From the NCBI RefSeq assembly GCF_002298975.1, contig NZ_DBMV01000001.1:372001-436000 (forward strand): a DNA stretch of 64,000 bases, read 5' to 3'. Of the stretch, positions 1 through 9,048 are shown in pieces. The DNA is from Ralstonia sp. UBA689 (GTDB taxonomy: Bacteria; Pseudomonadota; Gammaproteobacteria; Burkholderiales; Burkholderiaceae). Each line of letters starts with the position of its first letter. Positions within the stretch are counted from its first letter, which is position 1. Position numbers and translations under genes: made by a program. The notes beneath the pieces were generated by a model. It worked only from the letters and a program-made list of their open reading frames with translations. It did no database searches and was not told the DNA's origin.

Positions 1-1
1 C

Positions 2-2908
2 GCAGTGGGCGACGCAGATTCCGATAATCGTTTGGGAGGGCGTGCAGCCTTCTTCCTCAAGGGTGCAATCAAGGGCGAGTATCTGCTGACTGCCGCTTTA
101 GACACAGGAAAGTCCAGCCAGCAACGGTTGTTCCGTGATATTCGGCCAGACGAGTTCTATCCCATCTATGGCGACGCTTCGGTACGCGGGTTCGATGCAC
201 AGAGTTCGCAGCGCCTGTATGTTCGCATCGACAAGGGGCGCTCGTACCTGCTGTATGGTGACTTCACCAGCGCCAGCAGCGAGGAGGTCCGCAAGCTCAG
301 CCAGACCAACCGCACTCTGACTGGCCTGAAAAGCGTCTATCAGACCGAGGACATGCGTGTTACGAGCTACGTGTCGCGTACCGCGCAGACCCAGGAAATT
401 GACGAGTTTCCTGCCAATGGGACATCAGGCCCTTACTACCTGTCGGTCGGCAGCGGTGGTTTCGTGGAGAACAGCGAAATCGTCGAGGTCATCATTCGGG
501 ACCGCAGTCAACCCAATCTGATCTTGCAACGTACCACGATGACTCGCTTCGTCGACTATACGATCGAGCCTCTCTCCGGGCGCTTGCTGTTCACGCACCC
601 GATTGCCTCGGCGGATGCCAGCCTGAACCCACAGTCGATCCGCGTGACGCTCGAGGTTGATAGCGGCGGGGCCAAATACACCGTCGCAGGCGTCGATGCG
701 CAGTTCAAGGTCCGGGACAACCTGCAACTTGGGGTCGTGGCCAATACGGACGAGGACCCCCGCAACCGTCACAAGCTTGCCGCGGTGACAGGCTTGGCGC
801 GTGTCGACGCCAATACGTCTGTGGCGGCGGAAGTGGTGCGTACAGATTCCGACCTCAAGGGTTCCGGCGGCGCGGGGCGCATCGAAGTGCGTCATCAGGA
901 TGAGGCCCTGGCTGTGACGGGGCAAATCGCACGCTCGTCGATCTCCTTCGACAATCCAGCGGCCGGCTTCGCGGCCGGTCGTACCGAGGGCTCCGCACGG
1001 GCGGAGTACCGCGTTGACCCAACGCTCGCGGTTCGTTCGGAGGCACTCTATAGCAAGGATGCGTTGACCGAAGGGGCGACCCGAGGGGTGACCAGTAGCT
1101 TGCTCAAGCGCTTTAACGACATCCTGTCAGCCGAGGTGGGCTTGCGTTATGGCGTCACCAGTTCAACGAGCACGGCCTCACTTTTTAACTATAGCCAGGT
1201 GTCCAGCTACAACGGCGCATTCGGTTCAAGTCAAACCGGATCTTCCGTGACGACGCTGGGTTCCGTGGCCAATGCAGCCAATGGCATCAATAGTAGCCAG
1301 AACAGCTTGACGACCCTGCGGGGCCGCTTGACGGCGAATGTGCCGAACGTTCCGCAGGCGCAGGTTTTCGTGGAGGGTGAACAAGACCTGCGAGAAGGGA
1401 ATCGCCATATGGCTGCCGTTGGCGGCAGCTATGCCTTGACCGACAGAACCCGTCTCTATGGGCGCTATGAACTGGTCTCCAGCTTGTTTGATTTCAACGC
1501 ACAGCAAACGCGCAACACGGCCATCTTCGGAATCGAAAGCAGTTATATGGAAGGTGGCCGTGTTTACAACGAATATCGCCTCGCTGACGCGCTGGATGGC
1601 CGTACCGCACAGGATGCAATCGGCGTGCGCAATACGGTCAAACTTGGCGAACACTGGCGATTGACCGGCGGTGTCGAGCGCACGCGCGTGATTGGTGGTG
1701 TGTCGGACAACGGTTCCGCCATTGGCCTTGGCGATTCGACCGCAGTGACAAGCGGTGTCGAATATCTCAGTGATCGTGTGAAGTTTAGCGGCGTGCTTGA
1801 AGGCCGCCATGGCTCGGACGCTAATACCGTGCTCAACAGCATGGGTTGGGCATACAAGCTCAACTCCGACTTGAGCATCTTGGCGCGCGGCATTTATAGC
1901 AGTAGCCGTGGCAATGGCGCGCAGGAAGGCAACGAACGCACGCTCTCCCGCCAGCAAGTCGGCATCGCTTATCGCCCGGTGGATGAGGACGTGTGGAATG
2001 TGCTCACTCGCTACGAACACCGGACGGAACGCATTCGCGGTAACGGGACGGCGGTCGGAGCCATCAGCAGCAACGTCTTCGGCTCCTCGGTCGACAGTAT
2101 GCCGGGCAACTACGAAGCCCAAGTTGTATCCACGAACGTGAACCTCAACCCGAAACCAGGCGAAGCCTTCATGGGGCGCTTGGCCTCCAAGATATTGACC
2201 CACGACGATGGTGTTCTTAAAAGCACCTATTCCGCTCATTTGCTCCAAGGGCGATGGACACATGACATCAATCGGAAATGGGATATTGGCGTGCAGGCCG
2301 CGCTGCTACGGGGCTCGGGCGGTGCCCTGCAAAGATCTGCGGGACTGGAAGTCGGCTACCTGATCATGAAGGACCTGTGGTTTTCGATTGGATACAACTT
2401 CGTAGGATTGTCTGACCCCGATTTAACCGACAACGACTACACAAGCAAAGGTGTCTATGCGCGATTGCGCTTCAAGTTCGATGAAACCAACCTGGGGTTC
2501 GCGCGAACTGGGAGTGCTCAAGGGGCGCCCGATTCCGCTCGCATTGAGGGCGAGCTTGCGGGAGCGGAGCGTTCTCAAACGATTGTGCGTGCGAGCACCC
2601 TGTTTGAGCCAAGTCAGGCGACGCTCACCACGCAAGGGCGGGCGGAGCTGGATGCGCTGCTGCCGAGGCTGGTACGCCGAGGCGACGATGTTGATCTGGT
2701 GAAGGGTTGCGTATCGAACTGCGACTCGCAAACGCTTTTCAACGAGCGCCTGCGCGTGGTTCAAGCCTATTTGCACGATGGTGGGGTTTCGGACGAACAC
2801 TTGCGCGTTGTCGATGATCAGCCTGTCGACTTGACCCAAACAGTAAATGATCTGCGTCGCTATCGTGTGCGAATTGATGTTGTGGAGAATTATTCGAAAA
2901 ATCCTTAG
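2..2908 (+). CDS. Large outer-membrane barrel protein with OmpA-like C-terminus (5'-truncated)
   Basis: The reading frame is open to the left edge and its first possible start is a GTG at base 5, so the true start lies outside the window. About 967 residues are visible. Most of the protein (roughly residues 240-840) is alternating polar/aromatic beta-strand sequence typical of a large outer-membrane barrel, with repeated Y/R-rich strands such as YGRYELVSS and RARFKFD-like endings. The first 230 residues hold soluble beta domains (for example DYTIEPLSGRLLF). The last 100 residues resemble an OmpA-type domain (a phenylalanine followed by TTQGRAELDALLPRL, then an NERLRVVQAYL helix), which would bind peptidoglycan, but it is divergent. 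Its downstream neighbour is a secreted DUF11/SdrD-B-like protein, and the pair probably acts together at the cell surface. Function is inferred from architecture only. Confidence 0.7.
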   Translation, partial: AVGDADSDNRLGGRAAFFLKGAIKGEYLLTAALDTGKSSQQRLFRDIRPDEFYPIYGDASVRGFDAQSSQRLYVRIDKGRSYLLYGDFTSASSEEVRKLSQTNRTLTGLKSVYQTEDMRVTSYVSRTAQTQEIDEFPANGTSGPYYLSVGSGGFVENSEIVEVIIRDRSQPNLILQRTTMTRFVDYTIEPLSGRLLFTHPIASADASLNPQSIRVTLEVDSGGAKYTVAGVDAQFKVRDNLQLGVVANTDEDPRNRHKLAAVTGLARVDANTSVAAEVVRTDSDLKGSGGAGRIEVRHQDEALAVTGQIARSSISFDNPAAGFAAGRTEGSARAEYRVDPTLAVRSEALYSKDALTEGATRGVTSSLLKRFNDILSAEVGLRYGVTSSTSTASLFNYSQVSSYNGAFGSSQTGSSVTTLGSVANAANGINSSQNSLTTLRGRLTANVPNVPQAQVFVEGEQDLREGNRHMAAVGGSYALTDRTRLYGRYELVSSLFDFNAQQTRNTAIFGIESSYMEGGRVYNEYRLADALDGRTAQDAIGVRNTVKLGEHWRLTGGVERTRVIGGVSDNGSAIGLGDSTAVTSGVEYLSDRVKFSGVLEGRHGSDANTVLNSMGWAYKLNSDLSILARGIYSSSRGNGAQEGNERTLSRQQVGIAYRPVDEDVWNVLTRYEHRTERIRGNGTAVGAISSNVFGSSVDSMPGNYEAQVVSTNVNLNPKPGEAFMGRLASKILTHDDGVLKSTYSAHLLQGRWTHDINRKWDIGVQAALLRGSGGALQRSAGLEVGYLIMKDLWFSIGYNFVGLSDPDLTDNDYTSKGVYARLRFKFDETNLGFARTGSAQGAPDSARIEGELAGAERSQTIVRASTLFEPSQATLTTQGRAELDALLPRLVRRGDDVDLVKGCVSNCDSQTLFNERLRVVQAYLHDGGVSDEHLRVVDDQPVDLTQTVNDLRRYRVRIDVVENYSKNP

Positions 2909-3032
2909 CGCGACTTTGATTGTGCGGTTTTGAATTTTAATTATCGGAATATAAATAGTATTTTTTGATTTATATGTAAATAAATATTTTATTTCGAAAA
3001 ATGAAAATATTTGGCCAATAAAAAATCATATC
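2909..3032. other. AT-rich spacer after the barrel gene
   Basis: This stretch is far richer in A and T than anything else in the window. It contains a perfect 9-bp inverted repeat, AAATATTTT at 2982-2990 and AAAATATTT at 3004-3012, separated by 13 bases, which might serve as a weak stem-loop after the barrel gene. No gene is visible. The composition suggests imported or promoter-type DNA. Confidence 0.5.
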
Positions 3033-3269
3033 TTGAGCGAGATAATTTTTGCTGTGATCCTTGGAAAGTCAGCGCTGGTGGTTGATGTTTCTGTAGGGCA
3101 TTTCAATTTTCTGGTCCCTGCCAATGCTTGGGCAATCTCTTTGCTCATCGTTGACGACTTCGGTCTCAAGCCCACGCTGCCGCCTGAAGGCGAGGGCTTC
3201 CATGACTTGATCGCCGAACGTTACGGGCGAACTTCGGCCATCCTAATTCTGTTTGGGGGCATGCAATGA
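3033..3269 (+). pseudogene. Remnant of IS21-family IstB transposition helper
   Basis: An open frame of 78 codons (TTG start at 3033) contains, at about residues 35-71 (3135-3245), the segment LLIVDDFGLKP followed by FHDLIAERYGRTSAIL. This matches what I know of the Walker B region and following helix of IstB-type ATP-binding helpers (pattern LLIIDDFGLKP...EDFHDLIAERYERTATI). The Walker A region that should lie upstream is absent, and the sequence stops resembling IstB after residue 71, where the family continues TSNLDFxEW. It is therefore a broken internal fragment rather than a working gene. The frame ends in a TGA that overlaps the ATG of the next gene, which is probably coincidence. Confidence 0.65.
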
Positions 3270-6200
3270 CATTGATGGCAGGGTTGTATGCACAGATCTG
3301 GCGCCAAGCTGGCCGACTGATGCGTGGATCACTCGTGGCGTTTTTTCTACTTACCAGTGCCACCCCGGCAGTCGGGCAACTTGCCCCGCCTGGAAGCTCT
3401 TGGAATTTAGCAGAGGCTAGCGGTGGTCGGGCCAGCAATGAGTGGATAAAATATAGTTTTAAATTCAAAGCTGAATCGACTGTTACCAATATTGCTTTCG
3501 CGTTTCGGTATGACAATGACTATGTCGTATTGGATGATGTAACAGTGGTTGGGGAAAAGGATGTATTGAGCAATGGTGACTTTGAGGCCGGTGATGTTCA
3601 TGAGCATCAGCCGAGATATTGGTTGTACGAACATCCAGGAAATCCTAGTGGCATCTCTGGCGCTGTGAGGGAGATAGATAAACATAGTGGGCATTACGCT
3701 TATTATGATGGTAGTAGGGATTTATACGATAAAATATCGCAAAATGTCCCGACTGTGGTTGGTGCTACGTACACCGTTTCTTTTTGGGTGAATGCGAACG
3801 GTCAAACACCGTGGAATCCCAATCAAAATGTATTTGCGTACGCTTTACCTAAATATCCGACGGTGAACGTGAGCAAGACGACGGTTGGTGGGACGGGGAC
3901 GTTCAGCTTCACGGCGACGAACCTGGCGTCGGCGCCGGCGAGCATCACGACGAAGACGGCGGGTACGGCGGTGGCGGGTGCGGCGGTGAACGTGACGACG
4001 ATGGGCAGAGCGGTCACGCTCACGGAGACCCCGGCGGCGGGGTATGTGCTGACGGGGGCCAGTTGCACGGATGCGAACGCCGCAGTGACAGGCAACGAGG
4101 GCAGCTTTGGCTCGTTGGCGGGCAATGTGGTGACGATTCCAGCAACCAACGTCAAGGGAGGGGCGGCGATCACGTGTAGCCTGACCAGTACGCGGTCGAC
4201 GGTGAACGTGAGCACGACGACGGTTGGTGGGACGGGGACGTTCAGCTTCACGGCGACGAACCTGGCGTCGGCGCCGGCGAACATCACGACGAAGACGGCG
4301 GGTACGGCGGTGGCGGGTGCGGCGGTGAACGTGACGACGATGGGCAGGGCGGTGACGCTCACGGAGACCCCGGCGGCGGGGTATGCGCTGACGGGGGCCA
4401 GTTGCACGGATGCGAACGCCGCAGTGACAGGCAACGAGGGCAGCTTTGGCTCGTTGGCAGGCAATGTGGTGACGATTCCAGCAGCCAACGTCAAGGCGGG
4501 GGCGGCGATCACGTGTAGCCTGACCAACGCCAAGACATCGACGCTGCAATTGAACAAGACGTGGTCGGTCAAAAGCATTGCGGGCAATGCGAGCACGGTC
4601 ACGACCATAGGCGGCGCGAACAATGCAACGATAAGCTCGACGGCCACTACGGCGGGCAATACCTCGACAGGCGCGCCGGTGACCGTGCACTACGGCGACA
4701 CGATCACGCTGCCGGCGGAAAGCTTCAGCGTCGGTAGCCAGTCCAACTACATGACCACCGTGAGCTGTAACAACAGCATCGGAACGTTGAGTGGTGCAAC
4801 GTTGCCTGCGACGTTCACTGTCGGCAACACGGACAGCGTGATCGTGTGTGCCTACACAAGCCAATCGTTGTCTCCGACGATCACATTGCAGACGGCCTTG
4901 GGTGGCAACGGCCGCGTGAGCGATGCCGACCAGTTCAGCGTTGCGATCCGCACGGGTGGCGTCTCGGGGACGGTCGTCAACTCCACCGCGAGCAGCACGA
5001 CAACCGGCGCCGTTGGCACGATTACGGCAGGCACCGGCACAACCGGGCAGTACATCGCGACCTCCGGCGTGGCCTATACGCTGAGCGAAGCCATGGCACC
5101 CTCTAGTGCCTCGGCGCTGTCAGGCTATACCAGCACAATTACTTGTACGGACGGGACGGGTCAACAGACGGGGCTGCCCAATGGCGCGGTCTATACGCAT
5201 AGCAGTGGCTATACGATCACGCCGCAACCCGCGGTGCAGCTCACCTGTACGATCACGAACGCGGCCGGCCCCTCGGGGATCTCGGGCAAAGTGTTCCTCG
5301 ATGTCGGCACAGGCGGTGGTACGCCCAACGATGGCGTGATCAACGGTGGTGAAGCGGGCGTCAATGGCATTGCCGTGCAATTGACCAATTGTGCGGGGAC
5401 GGTGTATGCCACGGCGGTGACCGGGGGCTTGGGCACGTACAGCTTCTCGGCGCCGTCGTTGTCCGTGGGGGCAGCCCTGTGTGTGCGGAAGACCAACGCG
5501 ACCGGTCAGGTATCCACCGGTGCCTCGGTGAACGGCACGGCCTTGCCCTTGGGCACGGCGACGACGGTGAGCGGGACGAGCTACACGTACGAGAACACCG
5601 GGACCCCGGAGCAGATCGCCTTCACCTGGAACGGTACGGGCCACAGTGGCTTGAGCCTGGGTGTGGTGAACAACAATTCCTTTACGGTGGGTGGCCTCAA
5701 GAACAGCCTGCCCAACGGTACGGCGACCTACGCACATATCTTCACGGCTGGGACGGCGGGGAATGTGGTGTTCAGCGTGCCTAGCGCCACCGCCACTCCG
5801 GCAGTCAGTGGCTGGAGCGAGAGGCTTTTTGCGGACCCGACGTGTAGCGGCAGCCTGCAGAGCGGGGCAACCCAGCTTTATCCGCCGATGAGCACGGGGC
5901 AGGCGCTGACGGCTGGCCAGAGCGTGTGCGTGGTCTTGCTGGAGTCTGTGCCTGGGGCGGCGCAGATCGGCAACAAGAACGATGCGAGCGTGCAGGCGGT
6001 GTTCACGTACAGCAATGCGAACCCGACGCTCAGCATGAGCTACACGCTGCACGACGTGACCACGGTGGACAACGTGGCAATGTCGCTGGTCAAGCAGGTG
6101 CGCAATGTGACGCAAGGCGGATCCCTGGGGCTGAACAACCAGGCCAAGTCGGGGGACGTGCTGGAGTACCAGATCACGTACACGAACAATGCGCCCTCGG

Positions 6201-6451
6201 CGATCAGGGACCTGGTGATCGCCGATACAATCCCGGCCTATACCACGTTTGTGTCAACTCTCACGGGCACAACGCCGGGTGGGCTCACCAGTTGTGTGAT
6301 GAACACGCCAGCGAACCCCGCGCCCGCTCCAGCGGTAGCGTGCTCGACGGCGCAGACTGCCGGTGGAACTGGAGCGATTAGCTGGATGTTCTCGGGGGCG
6401 CTGACGGCTGGGGCCAGTGGCACGGTCCTATTTCGAGTGAAGGTCAACTAG
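3266..6451 (+). CDS. Secreted multidomain repeat protein (SdrD-B/DUF11-like)
   Basis: A 1061-residue exported protein. The ATG at 3266 has a GGGGG Shine-Dalgarno-like run six bases upstream; an ATG at 3320 would give a more compact signal peptide (MRGSLVAFFLLTSATPAVGQ). Residues 50-190 look like a carbohydrate-binding-type jelly roll (NGDFEAGD, then SGHYAYYDGS and TYTVSFWVNANG). Residues 198-423 are two nearly identical 113-residue beta repeats starting VNVSKTTVGG and VNVSTTTVGG. After further prealbumin-like beta domains comes an SdrD-B-like domain near residue 670 (GISGKVFLDVGTGG) and a DUF11-type domain at about 935-1061 (SGDVLEYQITYTNNAPSAI). No catalytic site is visible. The 5' 600 bp are markedly AT-richer than the repeats, implying a mosaic origin. 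It probably works at the cell surface with the upstream barrel protein; adhesion is a guess. Confidence 0.7.
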   Translation: MTLMAGLYAQIWRQAGRLMRGSLVAFFLLTSATPAVGQLAPPGSSWNLAEASGGRASNEWIKYSFKFKAESTVTNIAFAFRYDNDYVVLDDVTVVGEKDVLSNGDFEAGDVHEHQPRYWLYEHPGNPSGISGAVREIDKHSGHYAYYDGSRDLYDKISQNVPTVVGATYTVSFWVNANGQTPWNPNQNVFAYALPKYPTVNVSKTTVGGTGTFSFTATNLASAPASITTKTAGTAVAGAAVNVTTMGRAVTLTETPAAGYVLTGASCTDANAAVTGNEGSFGSLAGNVVTIPATNVKGGAAITCSLTSTRSTVNVSTTTVGGTGTFSFTATNLASAPANITTKTAGTAVAGAAVNVTTMGRAVTLTETPAAGYALTGASCTDANAAVTGNEGSFGSLAGNVVTIPAANVKAGAAITCSLTNAKTSTLQLNKTWSVKSIAGNASTVTTIGGANNATISSTATTAGNTSTGAPVTVHYGDTITLPAESFSVGSQSNYMTTVSCNNSIGTLSGATLPATFTVGNTDSVIVCAYTSQSLSPTITLQTALGGNGRVSDADQFSVAIRTGGVSGTVVNSTASSTTTGAVGTITAGTGTTGQYIATSGVAYTLSEAMAPSSASALSGYTSTITCTDGTGQQTGLPNGAVYTHSSGYTITPQPAVQLTCTITNAAGPSGISGKVFLDVGTGGGTPNDGVINGGEAGVNGIAVQLTNCAGTVYATAVTGGLGTYSFSAPSLSVGAALCVRKTNATGQVSTGASVNGTALPLGTATTVSGTSYTYENTGTPEQIAFTWNGTGHSGLSLGVVNNNSFTVGGLKNSLPNGTATYAHIFTAGTAGNVVFSVPSATATPAVSGWSERLFADPTCSGSLQSGATQLYPPMSTGQALTAGQSVCVVLLESVPGAAQIGNKNDASVQAVFTYSNANPTLSMSYTLHDVTTVDNVAMSLVKQVRNVTQGGSLGLNNQAKSGDVLEYQITYTNNAPSAIRDLVIADTIPAYTTFVSTLTGTTPGGLTSCVMNTPANPAPAPAVACSTAQTAGGTGAISWMFSGALTAGASGTVLFRVKVN
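3858..4535 (+). repeat. Tandem 339-bp in-frame repeat, two copies
   Basis: Copy 1 spans about 3858-4196 and copy 2 about 4197-4535, an exact 339-bp offset (113 codons). I see only about ten base differences, so the copies are roughly 97% identical, pointing to a recent duplication or ongoing conversion. Each encodes one beta-rich domain with a pair of cysteines (in GASCTDAN and ITCSLT). Confidence 0.9.
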
Positions 6452-6608
6452 GTGTTCAGTCCCCGCATTTGATGGATCGGATCCATCCTGAAGCGATCCG
6501 GTTCGGATGTCCACTGTTTGCAGATGCATGCGTAGCGGGTGATTCATAGTGCTTCCTTCCATTGAGGAGAAAAGATTGCACCATCCAAACGCGGGACTGA
6601 ACACCTAG
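6448..6608. mobile_element. 153-bp MITE-like element flanked by CTAG
   Basis: Bases 6452-6463 (GTGTTCAGTCCC) are repeated in perfect inversion at 6593-6604, and the similarity continues imperfectly for about 27 bp. CTAG stands immediately outside both ends (6448-6451 and 6605-6608), as expected for a 4-bp target duplication. The interior of about 125 bp has no gene but includes a 17-bp palindrome, GATGGATC-G-GATCCATC, at 6471-6487. The left CTAG supplies the TAG stop of the secreted repeat protein and the right CTAG supplies the TAG stop of tex on the other strand. CTAG targets are known for some IS5-family elements; family assignment here is inference. Confidence 0.6.
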
Positions 6609-8938
6609 CGCTTGAACTTGGCGAAAGCCGCTGCCATGGCGCCGGCGGGTTCCGCTTCCCGGCGCTGCTGGCCGCCCTGGCGGCTGCCGCCGCCGTTCGG
6701 GCGATCGCCACCGCCGGTGCGCGCGGGCGCTTGGCCCGGCTCGTCCGACAGGCGCATCGTCAGCCCGATGCGGTTGCGCTTGACGTCCACCTCCATCACC
6801 TTGACCTTGACGATCTGGCCGGGCTTGACTACCTCGTGCGGGTCACGGACGAACTTGGTGGAGAGTGCCGACACGTGCACCAGCCCATCCTGATGCACGC
6901 CGATGTCGATGAACGCACCGAAGGCGGCCACGTTGGTCACCACGCCTTCAAGCACCATGCCGGGCTGCAGGTCCTTGATGTCTTCCACGCCGTCCTGGAA
7001 GGTGGCGGTTTTGAACTCGGGACGCGGGTCGCGGCCGGGCTTCTCTAGTTCGGACAGGATGTCGACCACGGTCGGCAGGCCGAACTTCTCGTCGGTGAAT
7101 TCGCGTGCGGCCAGGCCGCGCAGGGCCTCACGGTTGCCGAGCACGTCGCCGATGCCTTTCTTGATGCGATCAAGGATGCGCTGCACCACCGGATACGCTT
7201 CAGGGTGGACGGATGAGCGGTCGAGCGGATTGTCACCGTCATTGATGCGCAGGAAGCCCGCAGCCTGCTCGAACGTCTTGTCACCCAGGCGCGGCACCTT
7301 TTTGAGCGCATCGCGGTTGGCAAATGCGCCGTTTGCATCGCGATATTCGACGATGTTCTTGGCGAGGATCGAGTTCAGCCCCGACACGCGCGCCAGCAGT
7401 GGGGCCGACGCCGTATTCACATCCACGCCGACCGCGTTCACGCAGTCCTCGACGATGGCGTCCAGCGCGCGAGCCAGCTCGCGCTGGTTCACGTCGTGCT
7501 GGTACTGACCGACACCGATCGACTTCGGATCGATTTTCACCAGTTCGGCCAGCGGGTCTTGCAGACGGCGTGCAATCGACACCGCGCCGCGCAGCGATAC
7601 GTCCAGTTCGGGGAATTCCTTGGCTGCCAGTTCCGACGCCGAATACACCGACGCGCCGGCTTCGCTTACCACGATCTTGGTCAGTTTCAGCTCCGGTGCG
7701 TTGCGCATGAGGTCCTGCACCAGTTTGTCGGTTTCGCGGCTGGCTGTTCCATTGCCGATCGAGACCAAGGCCACGTTGTGCTGCTTGGCCAGGCGGGCCA
7801 GCGTCGCCAGCGAGCCGTTCCAGTCGCGGCGCGGCTCGTGCGGGTAGATCGTGGCGGTTTCCAGCAGCTTGCCGGTGTGGTCAACCACGGCGATCTTGCA
7901 GCCCGTGCGGATGCCCGGGTCCACGCCCATCACCGACTTCGGGCCGGCCGGCGCTGCCAGCAGCAGGTCGTGCAGGTTACGGCCAAAGATCTTGATGGCC
8001 TCGGCTTCGGCCGATTCGCGCAGTTGCGTCAGCAATTCAGTTTCAATATGCGGCTGCACCTTGACGCGCCAGCACCAGCGGCAGACATCCGACAGCCACT
8101 TGTCGGCCGGGCGGCCCTTGTTCTCGATGCCGACGTGGCGCGCGATCATCGTCTCGCACAGGTGCGGGCTCATCGCATCCTGTTCTTCGCCCAGCCCCAG
8201 CTTGACGAACAGCACGCCGGCATTGCGGCCGCGGAACAGCGCCAGCGCACGGTGCGAAGGCACATTGCGGATCGGCTCACTGTAGGCGTAGTAGTCGCGG
8301 AATTTCTCTTCCTCGGCGGTTTCCTTGCCTTCCACCACCGTCGACGAGACCTGGCCTTGGTTCCACAGGTGGTCACGCACCTTGCCCAGCAGTTCGGCCG
8401 TCTCGCCGAATTGTTCGGAGAGGATGTCGCGCGCGCCGTCCAGCGCGGCTTTCACATCGGGCACACCGCCGTCGGCGGTCGGCTTGCCGTTGACGAACTT
8501 GGAGGCCTCGGCCTGCGGATCCAGCATTGGGTCGGCCAGCAGCGCCTGCGCCAATGGCTCCAGGCCGCATTCGCGCGCGATCTGGGCGCGCGTGCGGCGC
8601 TTGGGCTTGTAGGGCAGGTAGAGGTCTTCCAGCACCTGCTTGGTCTCGGCAGCCTCGATAGCAGCGCGCAGCGCGTCGGTCAGCTTGCCTTGCTCCTCGA
8701 TGGAGGCGAGGATGGCCGCGCGGCGATCTTCCAGTTCACGCAGATACAGCAGGCGCTCTTCCAGGTTGCGCAGTTGCGTGTCGTCCAGGTTGCCCGTCAC
8801 TTCCTTGCGGTAGCGCGCGATGAACGGCACGGTAGCGCCTTCATCCAGCAGTTGCACGGCGGCCGCAACCTGTTGCGGCCTTACTGCCAGTTCAACGGCG
8901 ATGCGGGAGACGATCTTCTGCAACACGGAATCAGTCAT
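6605..8938 (-). CDS. tex: Tex, S1-domain RNA-binding transcription accessory protein
   Basis: A 777-residue protein of the length usual for Tex. It binds nucleic acids and influences transcription, and in some bacteria toxin or virulence gene expression. Visible domains: the N-terminal helical Tex region (LPYKPKRRTRAQIAREC near residue 120), a YqgF/RNase H-like fold (VMGVDPGIRTGCKIAVVD), helix-hairpin-helix motifs (LARVSGLNSILAKNIVEYRD), and a C-terminal S1 domain (VLEGVVTNVAAFGAFIDIG) followed by a glycine/arginine-rich tail. I chose the ATG at 8938 because GGAAG lies just upstream; an ATG 33 bases earlier lacks such a site. It is convergent with the secreted repeat gene, with a MITE-like element between their stop codons. 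Confidence 0.95.
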   Translation of the reverse strand: MTDSVLQKIVSRIAVELAVRPQQVAAAVQLLDEGATVPFIARYRKEVTGNLDDTQLRNLEERLLYLRELEDRRAAILASIEEQGKLTDALRAAIEAAETKQVLEDLYLPYKPKRRTRAQIARECGLEPLAQALLADPMLDPQAEASKFVNGKPTADGGVPDVKAALDGARDILSEQFGETAELLGKVRDHLWNQGQVSSTVVEGKETAEEEKFRDYYAYSEPIRNVPSHRALALFRGRNAGVLFVKLGLGEEQDAMSPHLCETMIARHVGIENKGRPADKWLSDVCRWCWRVKVQPHIETELLTQLRESAEAEAIKIFGRNLHDLLLAAPAGPKSVMGVDPGIRTGCKIAVVDHTGKLLETATIYPHEPRRDWNGSLATLARLAKQHNVALVSIGNGTASRETDKLVQDLMRNAPELKLTKIVVSEAGASVYSASELAAKEFPELDVSLRGAVSIARRLQDPLAELVKIDPKSIGVGQYQHDVNQRELARALDAIVEDCVNAVGVDVNTASAPLLARVSGLNSILAKNIVEYRDANGAFANRDALKKVPRLGDKTFEQAAGFLRINDGDNPLDRSSVHPEAYPVVQRILDRIKKGIGDVLGNREALRGLAAREFTDEKFGLPTVVDILSELEKPGRDPRPEFKTATFQDGVEDIKDLQPGMVLEGVVTNVAAFGAFIDIGVHQDGLVHVSALSTKFVRDPHEVVKPGQIVKVKVMEVDVKRNRIGLTMRLSDEPGQAPARTGGGDRPNGGGSRQGGQQRREAEPAGAMAAAFAKFKR

Positions 8939-9048
8939 TGCTTCCAGAGAGTGCGATGGAAAGCCGCGCATTTTGCCACAAGGCGCAGCCTGCTCCGGAC
9001 CCGAGGCCGGTGCTCGCGCGACGTTTGCCGCACAGGGGCGGTGATAAA

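Noticed and set aside
3858..4535. Repeat array considered as CRISPR-like or VNTR
   Set aside because: The units are 339-bp coding repeats without spacers; they are in-frame protein domains, not a CRISPR array.
3845..4864. Arginine/histidine-rich minus-strand frame across the 339-bp repeats
   Set aside because: It is a low-complexity shadow of the repeats (runs of RR, RH) with no plausible start signal or fold.
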